A stretch of DNA of 64,000 bases from Nothophaeocryptopus gaeumannii (taxonomy: Eukaryota; Ascomycota; Dothideomycetes; Mycosphaerellales; Mycosphaerellaceae): positions 310,001-374,000 of the forward strand of contig JASISA010000010.1 of the NCBI GenBank assembly GCA_031771865.1. The letters run 5' to 3'. Under the pieces are notes generated by a model that was not told where the DNA came from, did no database searches, and saw only the letters and a program-made list of their open reading frames with translations. The translations under genes were made by a program, and so were the position numbers. Positions 62,566-64,000 of this stretch are shown here, piece by piece; within the stretch, counting starts at the first letter, position 1; each line of letters starts with the position of its first letter.

Positions 62566-63922
62566 ATGGAGGGAACCCTGAGAGACACCAAGGTCACAGC
62601 AGCAATCATGTGCGGTGCTCGCAGTGCGATGACCGCACAACAAGGAGCCTCTGGTGCAGGCCATGCTCGGTGTTCGACAAGTCCAGACAGTGGGCTCGTC
62701 TTCCACGAAGAAGTGATACCTGCCCCTCGAGTATCACGCACGAAGAATTGCGCCCTCCGCGATGGAAAAAAGAAGAAGGGAACTTCTTCGCAGCCCGATC
62801 CTTCACTGGATGGCTGCAGATCTCTGGTAGAGATGACTAGTCGTGTGCTCTGTCGAAATATGTACAAGCTCGAAGCAGACTCTCTTCAGGGTATGCCAGA
62901 GTCAATCGTCAAGCGGCTTTGGCTCTTCATAAGCAGGGAGTAAGTCTCATCGAGGTAGCCGCGAAACGATAATATAGCAGATCTCACAAACATTAGGCGA
63001 GCAGATTCTCTTCACGCATGGAAAATATTTGCACAGTCGGGATGTTTTGATCGAACTTTGGTCAGGAGTGTCACGGCATCAGGTTACAGGTGCAACAACT
63101 GTGCGATGCCCACGCTCAGCTGCACGATAGCAATAACGACTAGTCCGCGTCTTGACTGGCTCACAGATCTCACGCTAGGCGCCCTACCCTTTACAACTCC
63201 AGAGCTAATCAACATCACGGCGCTCAGCAACCTCCGCAATGTTCACTTCCGAAGCAGCAAAATGGTCGAATATGCCTTCACTGACAGACTGTTGGGGACA
63301 TGGGCAGCTGAAGCGAGAGCACGCGGGTCGCTCTCGAAACTACAAATGATCTTCATTGATGGCCAGAGTGACATAACGCTCAACTCTCTGCAGCATCTTC
63401 GTCACTTTCCCCTGCTGGACACATTTTGTGCTAGTAAGTGCGGCATCGATCCTGGCCGAAAGGAAAGAACACGAACGATCAACGAGTATGTTGAATTGGC
63501 ACGAGGGATAGGTTGGCCTGTTGAAAGGTAACAATCACCTCCTTTGTACATAACAGGTACTAAGAAGATCTAGCGGCGCCTTCAAAGGCTTCGTCAAAAT
63601 ACAACTGCAAGGGCCTTACAATCCGCCGCTCACGTGGGCAGAGACGGTCAGCACCTATATGATCTCTCGCAGGACCCAGCGACCTGAGGAATTGAGGGAC
63701 TTGCCAACCATGGACGCAAGTGTCATAACTCAAAACATGCCTCTTTCACTGTCATCTTGCACGCTGGCAGACTTCGGAAGCAAGATATGGTGTTTCGAAC
63801 GCGACTGGGACTTCAAGCCTGCCGAGCGCGATGTCAAATCCGCCGGGCCAGCCCCGAAGAAACGGAAAATCAGAGGTGGCAAGGAAATTGCGCTCTCCGA
63901 CATGCTTCAGGACTTCATGTGA
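62566..63922 (+). CDS. Fungal protein of unknown function, three exons
   Basis: Exons 62566-62939, 62997-63527 and 63574-63922 give 417 residues. The introns (57 and 46 bases) have GTAAGT and GTAACA donors and TAG acceptors, and both keep frame. The order of segments recalls a family of uncharacterised filamentous-fungal proteins: CRSLVEMTSRVLCRNMYKL, LPSIVKRLW-like helices, SLHAWKIF, a leucine-rich middle (LTDLTLGALPFT, ELINITALSNLRNV), and a basic C-terminal PKKRKIRGG motif that may act as a nuclear signal. The leucine-rich pattern suggests an LRR-like fold, possibly F-box-associated. The start at 62566 is uncertain; 62833 is an alternative ATG. Confidence 0.65.
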
Positions 63923-64000
63923 TGCATTGGACCCCGTGGGATGAGCGGCTCGCAGACGTATCGCCCTGCCATCAGCCGCAAATGCATCTCTACACACCAT

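Overview
The window reads as nuclear DNA of a filamentous ascomycete (Pezizomycotina). Genes carry short spliceosomal introns of about 49-163 bases with CTAAC/CTGAC branch sites and TAG/CAG acceptors. They include typically fungal families: a WOPR regulator, a HET-domain relic, Zn2Cys6 and F-box relatives, a GPI-type wall protein and an A-T-C synthetase. Gene content suggests a Dothideomycete, possibly Mycosphaerellales, but that placement is inference. No tRNA, rRNA, CRISPR or transposon was recognised.

Layout: 0-8.4 kb holds an MDR oxidoreductase, a four-exon cytochrome b561, a 2H phosphoesterase, a SnoaL-like protein, ribosomal protein eL19, a conserved unknown and a PQ-loop membrane protein. 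8.9-30.1 kb is a dense housekeeping block: BFR1, MSH2, MCM2, a DHX29-like DEAH helicase and GCN1. MSH2/MCM2 and helicase/GCN1 are divergent pairs sharing short promoters. 31-35 kb holds a large Ser/Thr-rich secreted protein whose reading frame has two in-frame TAG codons and ends in a GPI-type signal. 35.1-39.2 kb is nearly gene-free and leads into a WOPR (Gti1/Pac2) regulator. 41.6-51.5 kb mixes small membrane proteins, an Ap4A phosphorylase, an MFS transporter and two decayed genes (Zn2Cys6 factor, HET-type protein). 51.9-55.5 kb encodes mitochondrial uS17m and a RecQ helicase. 56.5-58.3 kb has two F-box-like genes, each with a premature stop. The window ends with an adenylation-carrier-condensation enzyme and a three-exon gene of unknown function.

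Functional themes are genome maintenance (MSH2, MCM2, RecQ) and translation or its control (eL19, BFR1, DHX29-like, GCN1, uS17m). Set against this intact core, four accessory loci show stop codons, frameshifts or lost starts. Splice sites were inferred by eye from consensus signals and reading-frame continuity. Several genes (cytochrome b561, SnoaL-like, eL19, the 6.9-7.6 kb gene, the 41.6-42.2 kb membrane protein, the last gene) only become complete once introns are placed.
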